This document shows positions 1 to 8,965 of a DNA stretch of 64,000 nt, piece by piece. Position numbers and translations under genes: made by a program. The notes beneath the pieces are model-generated. The model was not told the DNA's origin and made no database searches. It worked only from the letters and a program-made list of their open reading frames with translations. The DNA comes from Nocardioides sp. Root1257 (GTDB taxonomy: Bacteria > Actinomycetota > Actinomycetes > Propionibacteriales > Nocardioidaceae): contig NZ_LMDV01000008.1 of NCBI RefSeq assembly GCF_001425175.1, positions 392,491 to 456,490 of the forward strand, written 5' to 3'. Numbering within the stretch: position 1 is the first letter of the stretch; the number at the start of each line of letters is the position of its first letter.

Positions 1-605
1 ACGTCGGGCCCGGACCCGGGCGCGTAGCCGGCCGTGAACGCCAGGTAGGCGACGTCGGTGACCGTCGCGACCCGGGGCGCCAGGTCGGTCGGGATCGCGA
101 ACGACTCCCCGGCGAGCCGCTTGCGGGCCCGGGTCAGCCGCGCCGCCATGGTCGGCGTGGGGACCAGGAAGAGGCGGGCGATGTCCTCGGTCGGCACGCC
201 CAGGACGAGCCGCAGCGTCAGCGCGGCCGCCGACTCCGGGGCCAGCGAGGGGTGCGCGCAGAGCAGCACCAGCCGCAGCCGCTCGTCCTGCACGGGCTCC
301 CCGGCATCGGCCATGAACGCCTGCGCCTCCTCCTGGACGGTGGCCTCGACCGCGAGCAGCGGCAGCTTCCGGGCCGCCACCGCCTCCGAGCGCAGCCGGT
401 CGACGACCCGGCGCCGGGCCGCGGTGAGCAGCCACGCGGGTGGGTTGTCGGGTACGGCGTCCCAGGTGCGCGCCGCCGCCTCGAACGCGTCGGCCAGCCC
501 GTCCTCGGCGAGGTCGAGCCGACGGAACTGCGCCACGAGCAGGGCCAGCAACCGGCCCCACTCGTCGCGCAGCAGCGTCTCGAGCCTCGCGTGCGGCGTG
601 GTCAC
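1..605 (-). CDS. ECF42-type RNA polymerase sigma factor (3' end cut by window)
   Basis: Reading from a GTG at 605 towards position 1, the protein begins VTTPHARLETLLRDEWGRLL. It has a sigma region 2 (AEDGLADAFEAAA, then a region rich in Arg/Trp around AWLLTAARRRVVDRLR) and a region 4-like stretch around VPTEDIARLFLVPTPTMAARL. The sequence stays open to the window edge, so the C-terminal part is missing. The GTG start overlaps the TGA of the upstream YCII gene as GTGA, so the genes are translationally coupled. Known of the family: ECF42 (DUF6596) sigma factors occur with YCII/DGPF proteins and carry a long C-terminal extension in place of a classical anti-sigma factor. The upstream YCII pair fits that group. 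Confidence 0.85.
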   Translation of the reverse strand, partial: MTTPHARLETLLRDEWGRLLALLVAQFRRLDLAEDGLADAFEAAARTWDAVPDNPPAWLLTAARRRVVDRLRSEAVAARKLPLLAVEATVQEEAQAFMADAGEPVQDERLRLVLLCAHPSLAPESAAALTLRLVLGVPTEDIARLFLVPTPTMAARLTRARKRLAGESFAIPTDLAPRVATVTDVAYLAFTAGYAPGSGPD

Positions 606-949
606 GTGGGCAGGACCGGCCGGACCTCGATCGTGTACGCCGCGGGCAGCGACCGGGCCGCCGCGACGGCGTCGTCGAGCGACGGCAGCTCGACGAGGTA
701 GAACCCGCCGAGCTGCTCGACGGTCTCGGCGTACGGCCCCTCCGTGACCACGCGGTCCGGTCCGGGCCGCAGCGTCCGGGCCTCGGTCGGGCGGGTCAGC
801 GCCTCGCCGCCGACGACCTCGCCGCCGCGAGACGCGATCGCCTCGTCGAAGGCGCGGAACTCGTCGAAGACCGCCTGCTGCTCCGCCTCCGAGAACGCGT
901 CCCACCGGGCGAAGTGGTCCGCCTCCGTCATCAGCACGAGGAACCTCAC
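602..949 (-). CDS. YCII-domain protein, second copy
   Basis: This 115-residue protein begins VRFLVLMTEADHFARWD and contains the YCII/DGPF hallmark EGPYAETVEQLGGFYLVEL. The GTG start at 949 overlaps the TGA of the preceding YCII gene (GTGA), and its own TGA overlaps the GTG of the sigma gene in the same way, giving a tightly coupled three-gene operon. YCII proteins are small ferredoxin-like alpha+beta proteins whose biochemical role in ECF42 operons is not settled. A longer in-frame start exists upstream but would run through the previous gene. Confidence 0.85.
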   Translation of the reverse strand: MRFLVLMTEADHFARWDAFSEAEQQAVFDEFRAFDEAIASRGGEVVGGEALTRPTEARTLRPGPDRVVTEGPYAETVEQLGGFYLVELPSLDDAVAAARSLPAAYTIEVRPVLPT

Positions 950-1314
950 GTCGACGGCCCGTCCGCACCGCCGACCGCGGCCCGCACCTCGACGGCGCCC
1001 TCGGCGTCGGCGAGGATGCCGACGACCTCGAGCAGGTCGTCGAGGTCGTCGGTGTCGACGACGTAGTAGCCGGTGAGCTGCTCGACGGTCTCGGCGTACG
1101 GCCCGTCGGTCACGACGATCCCGTCGTCGCCGCGGCGGACGACGCGCGCCTCGCGCGAGTGCGTGAGCTCGGCCCCGCCGGTGATCGTGTGGCCGCGCTC
1201 GCCGAGCACCCGGGCGAACTCGCCGTGCTTGGCGTACATGGCGGCGCGGTGGTCCTCGGACGCGGACTCCCAGGTGTCCTCGTTGCCCGGCAGCAGGACG
1301 ACGTACGTGCTCAT
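946..1314 (-). CDS. YCII-domain protein, first copy, operon leader
   Basis: This 122-residue protein begins MSTYVVLLPGNEDTWES and has the family motif TDGPYAETVEQLTGYYVVD. The ATG at 1314 is preceded by a good ribosome binding site (GAGAGGAAG, about 6 bases away), which decides the start against longer frames. It is the first gene of the leftward YCII-YCII-sigma operon. The two YCII proteins are clearly related (both carry GPYAETVEQL), so they probably arose by tandem duplication. Confidence 0.86.
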   Translation of the reverse strand: MSTYVVLLPGNEDTWESASEDHRAAMYAKHGEFARVLGERGHTITGGAELTHSREARVVRRGDDGIVVTDGPYAETVEQLTGYYVVDTDDLDDLLEVVGILADAEGAVEVRAAVGGADGPST

Positions 1315-1402
1315 GATGACTTCCTCTCGTGATCCCCGAGGGGTGCGGATGAGTCTGGCACCGAGATGACGCGCGGGCGCGCGGCAAATCGACAGCAGGT
1401 CC

Positions 1403-1431
1403 TTGACAGCCCGTGGGCGAGCGACCACAGT
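1403..1431 (+). promoter_or_regulatory. Candidate promoter upstream of the LacI-type operator
   Basis: A perfect -35 box TTGACA (1403-1408) is followed after 17 bases by CACAGT (1426-1431), a weak -10. The predicted transcription start falls on the operator at 1438-1451. The 317-base gap between the YCII operon and lacI holds this promoter, the operator, a GC hairpin and a second -10 box next to the lacI start. Confidence 0.5.
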
Positions 1432-1437
1432 GGGAAG

Positions 1438-1451
1438 TGGGAACGCTCCCA
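1438..1451. promoter_or_regulatory. LacI/CebR-like operator
   Basis: The 14-base near-palindrome TGGGAACGCTCCCA fits TGGGANCGNTCCCA and closely resembles the CebR-type operator TGGGAGCGCTCCCA. It lies at the predicted start point of the promoter at 1403-1431, the classical place for repression. The LacI-family gene begins 181 bases downstream, so autoregulation is the simplest reading. Confidence 0.7.
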
Positions 1452-1552
1452 AAACACCACCGAACGACGAGGGGTGGACCGCGCGATGGCCTCGGAACGA
1501 CGTGGTGGGAGTGCCCGGCCCGAGCGGCGGTTCGTGGCCGGGCCCCGTCGTG

Positions 1553-1590
1553 CGGCGGGCCCGGGGCTCCTCGACGTCCCGGGCCCGCCG
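1553..1590 (+). terminator. GC-rich hairpin between the operator and lacI
   Basis: Arms 1553-1565 (CGGCGGGCCCGGG) and 1578-1590 (CCCGGGCCCGCCG) are perfectly complementary over 13 bp with a 12-base loop. TTCGTCCCTC follows, not a strong U tract. It could end a short transcript of about 150 bases from the operator promoter, or shape the lacI leader. Confidence 0.45.
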
Positions 1591-1619
1591 TTCGTCCCTC
1601 ATCGCTCGTGGCGGCTCGG

Positions 1620-1625
1620 CATACT
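1620..1625 (+). promoter_or_regulatory. -10 box for a leaderless lacI transcript
   Basis: CATACT (5 of 6 matches to TATACT) sits six bases before the ATG at 1632. This is the spacing seen at many other starts in this window, so a leaderless lacI mRNA is plausible in addition to any transcript from the operator promoter. Confidence 0.45.
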
Positions 1626-1631
1626 GACGCC

Positions 1632-2651
1632 ATGAGCCGACCGCCACGTACCCGCCCGACCCTCGAGGAGGTGGCGGCCAAGGCCGGCGTCGGACGCGGC
1701 ACGGCGTCCCGGGTCATCAACGGGGGCGAGAAGGTCTCCGAGCGCGCCCGCCTCGCCGTCGAGGAGGCGATCGCCGAGCTCGGCTACGTCCCCAACGCCG
1801 CCGCCCGTGCGCTGGTGACCCGCCGCACCGACACGATCGCCCTGGTCATCGCGGAGTCGGAGGAGCGGGTCTTCGGCGAGCCGTTCTTCGCGGGCATCGT
1901 CCGCGGCATCGGGTCGGCGCTGGCCGCCGCCGACCGCCAGCTGGTGCTCCTGCTCGCGCAGGCCTCGGAGCGGCGCGGCGCCCTCGACGACTACCTCACC
2001 CGCCAGCACGTCGACGGCGTGCTGCTGCTCTCGCTCCACGACGACGACCAGCTGCCCGAGCGGATCCGCGCCCACGGCGTCCCGGTCGTCGTCGGTGGCC
2101 GTCGCGAGGGCGTCTCCAGCGACTTCGTCGACGTCGACAACCTGCAGGGCGCGCGGCTCGCCGTCCAGCACCTGGCCGGGCTCGGGCGCCGCCACATCGC
2201 CACGATCGCCGGACCCGCCGACATGGTCGCCGGCCACTCGCGCTTCGAGGGGTACGTCGCCGCGCTGACCGCCGCCGACCTCCCGATCGACGACCGGCTG
2301 GTCGCGCGGGGCGACTTCACCCAGCAGAGCGGCGCCGAGGCGATGCGCGCCCTGCTCGCGAGCGGCGCCGAGGTCGACGGCGTCTTCTGCGCCAACGACC
2401 TGATGGCGGTCGGGGCGCTCCAGGTGCTGCGCGACGCCGGCCGCCAGGTGCCCGACGACGTCGCGATCGTCGGCTTCGACGACGCGCCGATCGGGCTCTC
2501 CACGGTGCCGCCGCTGACCACCGTGCACCAGTCGCCGGAGCAGATGGGGCGCGAGATGGTGGCCATGCTCCTCGAGGCGACCGGCGCCCCCGGCGTACCC
2601 CAGCCCGGCCTGATGCTGCCGACCCACCTCGTCGTCCGCGGAAGTGCGTGA
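1632..2651 (+). CDS. LacI-family transcriptional regulator
   Basis: This 339-residue protein has an N-terminal helix-turn-helix (about residues 9-31, TLEEVAAKAGVGRGTASRVI), the hinge helix region NAAARALVTRRTDTIALV, and a periplasmic-binding-protein-like effector domain to the end (GVFCANDLMAVGALQVLRDA; VGFDDAPIGLSTVPPLTTV). It should repress sugar uptake or catabolism genes in response to a carbohydrate, but no such genes are adjacent, so the effector cannot be named. A LacI-type operator lies at 1438-1451. ATG 1632 is chosen because the HTH begins just after it and a -10 box sits six bases upstream; the frame is open further upstream without domain content. Confidence 0.92.
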   Translation: MSRPPRTRPTLEEVAAKAGVGRGTASRVINGGEKVSERARLAVEEAIAELGYVPNAAARALVTRRTDTIALVIAESEERVFGEPFFAGIVRGIGSALAAADRQLVLLLAQASERRGALDDYLTRQHVDGVLLLSLHDDDQLPERIRAHGVPVVVGGRREGVSSDFVDVDNLQGARLAVQHLAGLGRRHIATIAGPADMVAGHSRFEGYVAALTAADLPIDDRLVARGDFTQQSGAEAMRALLASGAEVDGVFCANDLMAVGALQVLRDAGRQVPDDVAIVGFDDAPIGLSTVPPLTTVHQSPEQMGREMVAMLLEATGAPGVPQPGLMLPTHLVVRGSA

Positions 2652-2656
2652 CCACC

Positions 2657-2662
2657 TACTCT
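2657..2662 (+). promoter_or_regulatory. -10 box deciding the ATP-grasp gene start
   Basis: TACTCT followed by CGCCCC and ATG (2669) matches the leaderless pattern TAnnnT-N6-ATG. It favours ATG 2669 over a GTG at 2648 that overlaps the lacI stop codon. Confidence 0.45.
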
Positions 2663-2668
2663 CGCCCC

Positions 2669-3526
2669 ATGACCGACCGGCCCGTCGTCCTGCTCGTCAC
2701 CTGCACCGGCATGGACGACGGCGAGCCCGGCCATGCCGCGCTCGACGAGGCCCTGCAGGTCCGGGGCGTCGACGCCCGCTGGGTCCGCTGGGACGACGAG
2801 ACGGTCGACTTCTCGGCCGCCGCGCTGATCGCCGTCCGCTCGACCTGGGACTACGACGCCCGGGTGGGGGAGTTCCTCGGCTGGGCCTCGGGCCTGGGCC
2901 CGCACGTCCTCAACGGCTATCGCGTCTTCAGCTGGAACGTCGACAAGCGCTACCTCCTCGACCTGATCGACGCCGGCCTGCCCGTCGTCCCGACGCGCAC
3001 GGCCGACACGGTGGCCGACGTACGACGCCTGTCCGCCGAGCACGGCATCGCGGTCGTCAAGCCACGGGTGGGCGCCGGCGGCCGCGGCCTCGAGATCGTC
3101 CGTGACCCGGCCGGGTGGGAGCCGCTGGCCGGCCACGAGGGGCCGTGGATCGTGCAGCCCCTCGTCGAGTCGATCCACCACGACGGCGAGATGTCCGTCT
3201 TCGTGATCGCGGGGCACGCGGTCAGCCAGGTCGACAAGCTGCCCAGCACCACCGACATCCGGGTGCACGAGGAGTTCGGCGGCTCGTCGCGGCCCGCTCC
3301 GCTGCGACCCGACACCACCCGACTGGCGACCGAGGCGATCGCCACGGTCGCGGGCCTGCTCGGCGAGGAGATCGCCTACGGCCGGGTCGACATGATGCGC
3401 CACGAGGGCCGGCTCGTCGTGAGCGAGGTCGAGCTCACCGAGCCCGGGCTCTACCTCGACGTGCTGCCCGAGAACGCCGCGCCGTTCGCCGACGCCGTCC
3501 TCGAGCACCTCGACCGGCACCGCTAG
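2669..3526 (+). CDS. ATP-grasp fold protein, RimK/DcsG-like
   Basis: This 285-residue protein has the ATP-grasp features VVKPRVGAGGRG (residues 129-140, with the nucleotide-binding Lys at 131) and a C-terminal metal-binding stretch (YGRVDMMRHEGRLVVSEVEL, then TEPGLYL). The early RSTWDY motif is typical of the group that includes the cycloserine ligase DcsG. The family makes acyl-phosphate intermediates and couples them to amine nucleophiles; the substrate here is unknown. An alternative GTG start at 2648 would add seven residues and overlap the lacI stop. The gene lies just after lacI, but common regulation is only an inference. Confidence 0.85.
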   Translation: MTDRPVVLLVTCTGMDDGEPGHAALDEALQVRGVDARWVRWDDETVDFSAAALIAVRSTWDYDARVGEFLGWASGLGPHVLNGYRVFSWNVDKRYLLDLIDAGLPVVPTRTADTVADVRRLSAEHGIAVVKPRVGAGGRGLEIVRDPAGWEPLAGHEGPWIVQPLVESIHHDGEMSVFVIAGHAVSQVDKLPSTTDIRVHEEFGGSSRPAPLRPDTTRLATEAIATVAGLLGEEIAYGRVDMMRHEGRLVVSEVELTEPGLYLDVLPENAAPFADAVLEHLDRHR

Positions 3527-3567
3527 CCGCCAACCTTTCCGGGTCCGGCCGCGTTCATGATGGCGTG

Positions 3568-4071
3568 ATGTCGGACGAGACCGGGTTCCGTCGCTGGGCG
3601 GAGGAGCGTCAGCTGGCGCTGCTGCGCACGGCGGTGCTGCTCACCGGCGACCGGCACCGCGCCGAGGACCTCGTCCAGGAGGCGCTCACCCAGGTGGCGC
3701 TGCGCTGGCGACGGCTCGCGGACGAGCACCCCGACGCGTACGCCCGCCAGGTCATCGTGCGTCGCAACATCTCGTGGTGGCGCAAGCACCGTCGCGAGGT
3801 GGTCGCCGACCCGCCGGAGCGCGGAGCGGACTCCCGTGCGGAGGCGTACGCCGACCGCCGGATGCTGCTCGACCAGGCGCTGGCGCAGCTGACGCCGCGT
3901 CAGCGCGCGACGGTCGTGCTCCGCTACTACGACGACCTGTCCGAGCGCGAGACCGCGGAGGCGCTGGGCGTCAGCGTCGGCACCGTCAAGAGCCAGACCC
4001 ACGTCGCCCTGCGCCGGTTGCGCGAGGCGTCGCCCGAGCTCGCCGACCTGCTGGGAGAGGAGTGCAGATGA
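3568..4071 (+). CDS. SigE-family ECF sigma factor (pair 1)
   Basis: This 167-residue protein carries sigma region 2 (LLTGDRHRAEDLVQEALTQVALRW, about residues 26-50) and region 4 (LTPRQRATVVLRYYDDLSERETAEALGVSVGTVKSQ, about 105-145). The layout is that of actinobacterial SigE-family ECF factors. CATGAT lies six bases before the ATG, suggesting a leaderless start. Its TGA overlaps the ATG of the following membrane-protein gene (ATGA), which marks that product as the likely regulator or sensor partner. A similar pair is at 60242-62034. Confidence 0.92.
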   Translation: MSDETGFRRWAEERQLALLRTAVLLTGDRHRAEDLVQEALTQVALRWRRLADEHPDAYARQVIVRRNISWWRKHRREVVADPPERGADSRAEAYADRRMLLDQALAQLTPRQRATVVLRYYDDLSERETAEALGVSVGTVKSQTHVALRRLREASPELADLLGEECR

Positions 4072-5237
4072 GTGACCAGGACCTGCGCGACCTGCTGCAT
4101 GACCGCGTCGACGACCTGACGTCGATCGACCTCGCCCCGGGCGCGTGGGAGCAGGCCGCACGCCGTCGCCGGGTGCGTCGGTCGCTCGTCGCCGGCGGCG
4201 TGGTGCTGGCCGTCGTGCTCGCGGCCGTCACCGTCGACCTCGTGCGCCTGCCGGACCGGGAGGGCGGCGCGCCGATGCCGGCATCGCCGGCGCCCACGCC
4301 GTCCGACTCGACCTCCTCGACCGCGTCGCCGATCGTCCCTGACGCCACCTACCAGGGCCTGCCGGTCTGGTGGAGCCCCGACCTGGACGAGGAGCTCGAC
4401 CTGCCGTTGGTCCCTCCTGACCTGATGCCCTCCTGGGACGTCGACCTCACGGCCGAGGCCCCGGACCCGGCCGCCGCCCCGATCGTTCGCGCCGTTGCCG
4501 CGTTCGGGCGGGATCACTCGGTGGTGCTGGTCGCACCGAGCAGGGCGACGCGCCGCCTCCCGGTCGACCTCGACCAGCCCGAGACCGACGAGGCCGGCTA
4601 CGAGGTCTCGCCGTACGGACCGTCGATGCTGTCGCCGGACGGCCGCCACCTGGTCTTCCCACAGGCGGGCAGCCTCGCGCTCTACGACGTGGCTCGGCAC
4701 CGGTGGAGCTCGATCGACGTCGGGTCGGCGACCACGGCGTACGTCACCTGGGTCGGCGACGACCAGCTCCTGCTGCCGCGGCTGCCCGAGCAGTCGGGTC
4801 CCCTGTACGACGTCGACGGGACCCGCGTCGGCACCGGGGCGAAGCCGCCGGTCCGGGTCTTCCGGCTCCAGGAGTCGATGCAGAACCCGATCGGGCCGGC
4901 GCGCGGCGACGGCGAGGGTGCCACCGCCCAGAGCTGGGGGATGGGCCCGGGGATCCCGGTGCGCGATCCAGCGACCTACCTCAGTGGGCCCGCATCCCTG
5001 GTCGTCACCGGCGGTCCGACAGGCACCAGCGTGCTGGCATTCATGACCGCGATCGACGACCACCGGTGGATGGACGCGCCCGCCGTCGCGGGGTGGCTCG
5101 ACGACGAGACGGTCGTCTACGAGTCGATCGCCGACGACCGCGACCTCCTCATCGCCTGGACCGTCGGGACGGACCTGTTCCGGAAGGTGGCATCGGTGAC
5201 GCCGGGGTGGACCTCGAGCTTCGCCCGCCTCGGCTGA
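4068..5237 (+). CDS. Membrane-anchored partner of the SigE-family sigma factor (pair 1)
   Basis: This 389-residue protein has a short cytoplasmic N-terminus with a conserved Trp and an Arg cluster (AWEQAARRRRVRRS, residues 26-39), one membrane helix (about residues 40-60, VAGGVVLAVVLAAVTVDL), a Pro/Ser/Thr-rich linker, and a large extracytoplasmic domain with propeller-like repeats (SPDGRHLVFPQAGSLALYD; VTWVGDDQLLLP). The plan matches the product at 60733-62034. It is probably an anti-sigma or signal-receiving protein, because it overlaps the sigma gene by ATGA. The cytoplasmic part is too short for a full zinc anti-sigma domain, so this role is inferred. Confidence 0.8.
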   Translation: MSDQDLRDLLHDRVDDLTSIDLAPGAWEQAARRRRVRRSLVAGGVVLAVVLAAVTVDLVRLPDREGGAPMPASPAPTPSDSTSSTASPIVPDATYQGLPVWWSPDLDEELDLPLVPPDLMPSWDVDLTAEAPDPAAAPIVRAVAAFGRDHSVVLVAPSRATRRLPVDLDQPETDEAGYEVSPYGPSMLSPDGRHLVFPQAGSLALYDVARHRWSSIDVGSATTAYVTWVGDDQLLLPRLPEQSGPLYDVDGTRVGTGAKPPVRVFRLQESMQNPIGPARGDGEGATAQSWGMGPGIPVRDPATYLSGPASLVVTGGPTGTSVLAFMTAIDDHRWMDAPAVAGWLDDETVVYESIADDRDLLIAWTVGTDLFRKVASVTPGWTSSFARLG

Positions 5238-5251
5238 GGAGCGACCCGCTT

Positions 5252-5278
5252 CTTGCACTCGCCATGGTCGAGTGCTAA
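5252..5278. promoter_or_regulatory. CIRCE element 1 (HrcA operator) upstream of groEL
   Basis: The left half CTTGCACTC (5252-5260) matches 7 of 9 bases of TTAGCACTC. A 9-base spacer follows, and the right half GAGTGCTAA (5270-5278) is perfect. TTGCAC (5253-5258) and TAAACA (5276-5281), 17 bases apart, could be the -35 and -10, so HrcA bound here would block the promoter. Confidence 0.85.
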
Positions 5279-5286
5279 ACATGACG

Positions 5287-5313
5287 CTGGCACTCTCGTC
5301 ATGAGAGTGACAA
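5287..5313. promoter_or_regulatory. CIRCE-like element 2 upstream of groEL
   Basis: CTGGCACTC (5287-5295), a 9-base spacer and GAGTGACAA (5305-5313) match the CIRCE consensus 7 of 9 in each half with the correct spacer. It starts eight bases after element 1, giving a tandem operator. The core CACTCTC-N5-GAGAGTG is itself a perfect inverted repeat. Confidence 0.7.
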
Positions 5314-5428
5314 CTCCGGATCGGTGCCAGTTGAGGCCCTCCGCGCCGGCGAGAAAGGGTTCGCCGGGTCAGCAGGGTCGTCCGTCGCGGGCAACCCATC
5401 GACTCGGATCCCCGAACTCTAAGCGTGA

Positions 5429-7072
<1,644 letters not shown>

Positions 7073-7094
7073 GTCCAGCTCTCGCACAGCACTG

Positions 7095-7128
7095 AGAACG
7101 GCCCCGGGCACCAGCCCGGGGCCGTTCT
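7095..7128 (+). terminator. Intrinsic terminator of groEL
   Basis: A perfect 14-bp stem (7095-7108 with 7115-7128; core AACGGCCCCGGG) has a six-base loop and is followed by TCGTT. It begins 22 bases after the groEL stop codon. Confidence 0.88.
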
Positions 7129-7130
7129 TC

Positions 7131-7202
7131 GTTGAATCGAGACTTCTGACGGTTGAGTCCGGACTTAACTCTCGATTCAACCGTCAGAACTCTCGATTCA
7201 AC
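7131..7202. repeat. Long palindrome with embedded 21-base direct repeats
   Basis: Arms 7131-7156 and 7177-7202 are 26 bases each and complementary except for one pair; the loop is 20 bases. A 19-base direct repeat (AACTCTCGATTCAACCGTC) occurs at 7167-7185 and 7188-7206 with a 21-base period, overlapping the right arm. It lies immediately after the groEL terminator and just before the next sigma gene. Function unknown. Confidence 0.85.
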
Positions 7203-7246
7203 CGTCCGACGTCCCGGCTCGACGGGAGGTGTGACAGCGTTGAGGT

Positions 7247-7774
7247 GTGGACGAGAGCCGACGGGAGCGCTTCGAGGCGGTCGCGCCGGGGATGGTCGAG
7301 CCGCTGCGGCGCTTCCTCGCCCGGCGTACCGACGCAGCCACCGCGGAGGACGTCCTCGCCGAGACGCTGCTGGTCTGCTGGCGCCGGGTCGAGGACCTGC
7401 CCGACGAGCCGTTGCCCTGGGCGTACGCCGTGGCCCGCAACTGCCTGCGCAACGCCCAGCGCTCGGCCCACCGGCAGGAGCGGGTGGCCGCCCGGCTGGC
7501 GGCCCAGCCGACCGTGGAGCCGACGGACCCCGGCGCGCCCGACGACACCGTGCTGGACGACGCGCTCGCACGGCTGCGCCCGGACGATGCGGAGCTGCTG
7601 CGGCTCTGGGCCTGGGAGCAGCTGACGCCGGCCGAGATCGCGACCGTCCTCGACATCACCGCGAACGCCGCGAGCATCCGGCTGCACCGGGCTCGCGAGA
7701 AGCTGAGGGACCAGCTGCGAAAGATCGAGACCGCAGCCGGACATGAGGAGTCGAGAGAGGGGAGAAGGCCATGA
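7247..7774 (+). CDS. ECF sigma factor (pair 2)
   Basis: This 175-residue protein has sigma region 2 (ATAEDVLAETLLVCWRRVEDLP, about residues 31-52, followed by LPWAYAVARNCLRNAQRS) and region 4 (LRPDDAELLRLWAWEQLTPAEIATVLDITANAASIRLHRAR, about 105-145). Translation starts at GTG 7247 after a weak GAGG. The next gene overlaps by ATGA, the same arrangement as the two SigE-family pairs, but this protein is not of the SigE subgroup by its region 4 sequence. A long palindrome lies directly upstream and may influence expression. Confidence 0.9.
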   Translation: MDESRRERFEAVAPGMVEPLRRFLARRTDAATAEDVLAETLLVCWRRVEDLPDEPLPWAYAVARNCLRNAQRSAHRQERVAARLAAQPTVEPTDPGAPDDTVLDDALARLRPDDAELLRLWAWEQLTPAEIATVLDITANAASIRLHRAREKLRDQLRKIETAAGHEESREGRRP

Positions 7775-8400
7775 CCGACGTGCACGACGACGAGCTCCGA
7801 GCTCGGCTGCGCGCGTCCGACCCGGCCGGATCCCTCCCGCCGGCCGCCCCGCACGAGGTGGCCCGACTCCTGGAGGACGTCATGGCCACCGAGCTCACCA
7901 CCGAGACCCGCGAGACCGGCACCCACGGCCGCGGCCCGCTCACCTGGCTGGTCGCCGCTGCGGCCGTCCTGGTCATCGCCGGGGTCGGGTTCTTCGGCAT
8001 CCACGCCCTGACGGGCAGCGACGACGTCGCGACGACGGGCGGCGACCCGGCGGCGTCGACGACCCGGCTCGACGTCCCGGCCACGGGCGACGCCAAGTGC
8101 GCGGTGCCGAGCGCCGAGCTGCTGGCGAGCGCGGACGTCGCGTTCGACGGCACCGTGACCGGGATCGTCGGTGACCAGGTCACGCTCGAGCCGACGCACT
8201 GGTACGCCGGCGACCCCACCGACACCGTCGTGGTGACCGCGCCGAGCAAGCAGATGCAGGACGTCGCCTCCGGGGTCGAGTTCCGCACGGGCGAGCGCTA
8301 CCTGGTCTCCGCGAGTGGGGACCAGGTGAGCCTGTGCGGGTTCTCGGCGCCGTACAGCGACGAGCTCGCGGCCATCTTCGCCGAGGCCTTCCCGGGCTGA
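7771..8400 (+). CDS. Single-pass membrane protein, partner of the ECF sigma factor (pair 2)
   Basis: This 209-residue protein has a cytoplasmic N-terminus of about 55 residues (SDPAGSLPPAAPHEVARLLEDV is typical of actinobacterial sigma-linked membrane proteins), a membrane helix (LTWLVAAAAVLVIAGVGFF, about 57-75), and an extracytoplasmic domain of about 120 residues with two Cys (AKCAVPS and VSLCGFS) that could form a disulfide. The ATGA overlap with the sigma gene suggests an anti-sigma or sensor role, which is inferred from position only. Confidence 0.8.
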   Translation: MTDVHDDELRARLRASDPAGSLPPAAPHEVARLLEDVMATELTTETRETGTHGRGPLTWLVAAAAVLVIAGVGFFGIHALTGSDDVATTGGDPAASTTRLDVPATGDAKCAVPSAELLASADVAFDGTVTGIVGDQVTLEPTHWYAGDPTDTVVVTAPSKQMQDVASGVEFRTGERYLVSASGDQVSLCGFSAPYSDELAAIFAEAFPG

Positions 8401-8413
8401 TATGCAGGGACCC

Positions 8414-8965
8414 ATGCACGGACTGCTGCTCGCCGCCGGGGCCGGAAGTCGGATGGGGATGCCCAAGGCCCTGGTGCGCGGCGACGACGGCGAGCCGTGG
8501 CTCGTGCGCGGGGTCCGGGCACTCATCGACGGCGGGTGCACCCGGGTGACCGTCGTGCTGGGCGCCTCCGCAGAGGAGGCGCTGCCGCTGCTCGAGGGCT
8601 CCGGCGCCACCGGCATCGTGGTCGCCGACTGGGCCGACGGCATGTCGGCGTCCCTGCGGGCCGGGCTCGCCGGGCTCACGGTCAGCGACTCCGACGCCGT
8701 GGTGGTCACGCTCGTCGACCTCCCGGACGTCGGCGCCGATGTCGTCCGTCGCCTCCTCGAGCCGGCCCCGGACCGCGCGACGCTGCGGCGCGCGTCGTAC
8801 GACGGCCAGGTCGGTCACCCGGTCGTCCTCGGCCGCGACCACTGGGTCGCGGTGGCCGACGAGACGAGCGGTGACCGGGGCGCGCGGGGCTACCTCGCGA
8901 CCCATGAGGTCGAGGTCGTCGAGTGCGGCGACCTCGCCACCGGCGAGGACGTGGACTCGCGGTGA
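8414..8965 (+). CDS. MocA-like molybdenum cofactor cytidylyltransferase
   Basis: This 183-residue nucleotidyltransferase begins with the GT-A signature HGLLLAAGAGSRMGMPKAL and has the metal-binding Asp in TLVDLPDVG. MocA-type enzymes transfer CMP to Mo-molybdopterin to make the dinucleotide cofactor of the xanthine dehydrogenase family. That is what a CoxL-type enzyme needs, and coxD, coxE and xdhC/coxF follow in the same direction. ATG 8414 fits the family N-terminus and has AGGGA three bases before it; an ATG at 8402 would add four residues. The next gene overlaps by GTGA. Confidence 0.85.
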   Translation: MHGLLLAAGAGSRMGMPKALVRGDDGEPWLVRGVRALIDGGCTRVTVVLGASAEEALPLLEGSGATGIVVADWADGMSASLRAGLAGLTVSDSDAVVVTLVDLPDVGADVVRRLLEPAPDRATLRRASYDGQVGHPVVLGRDHWVAVADETSGDRGARGYLATHEVEVVECGDLATGEDVDSR

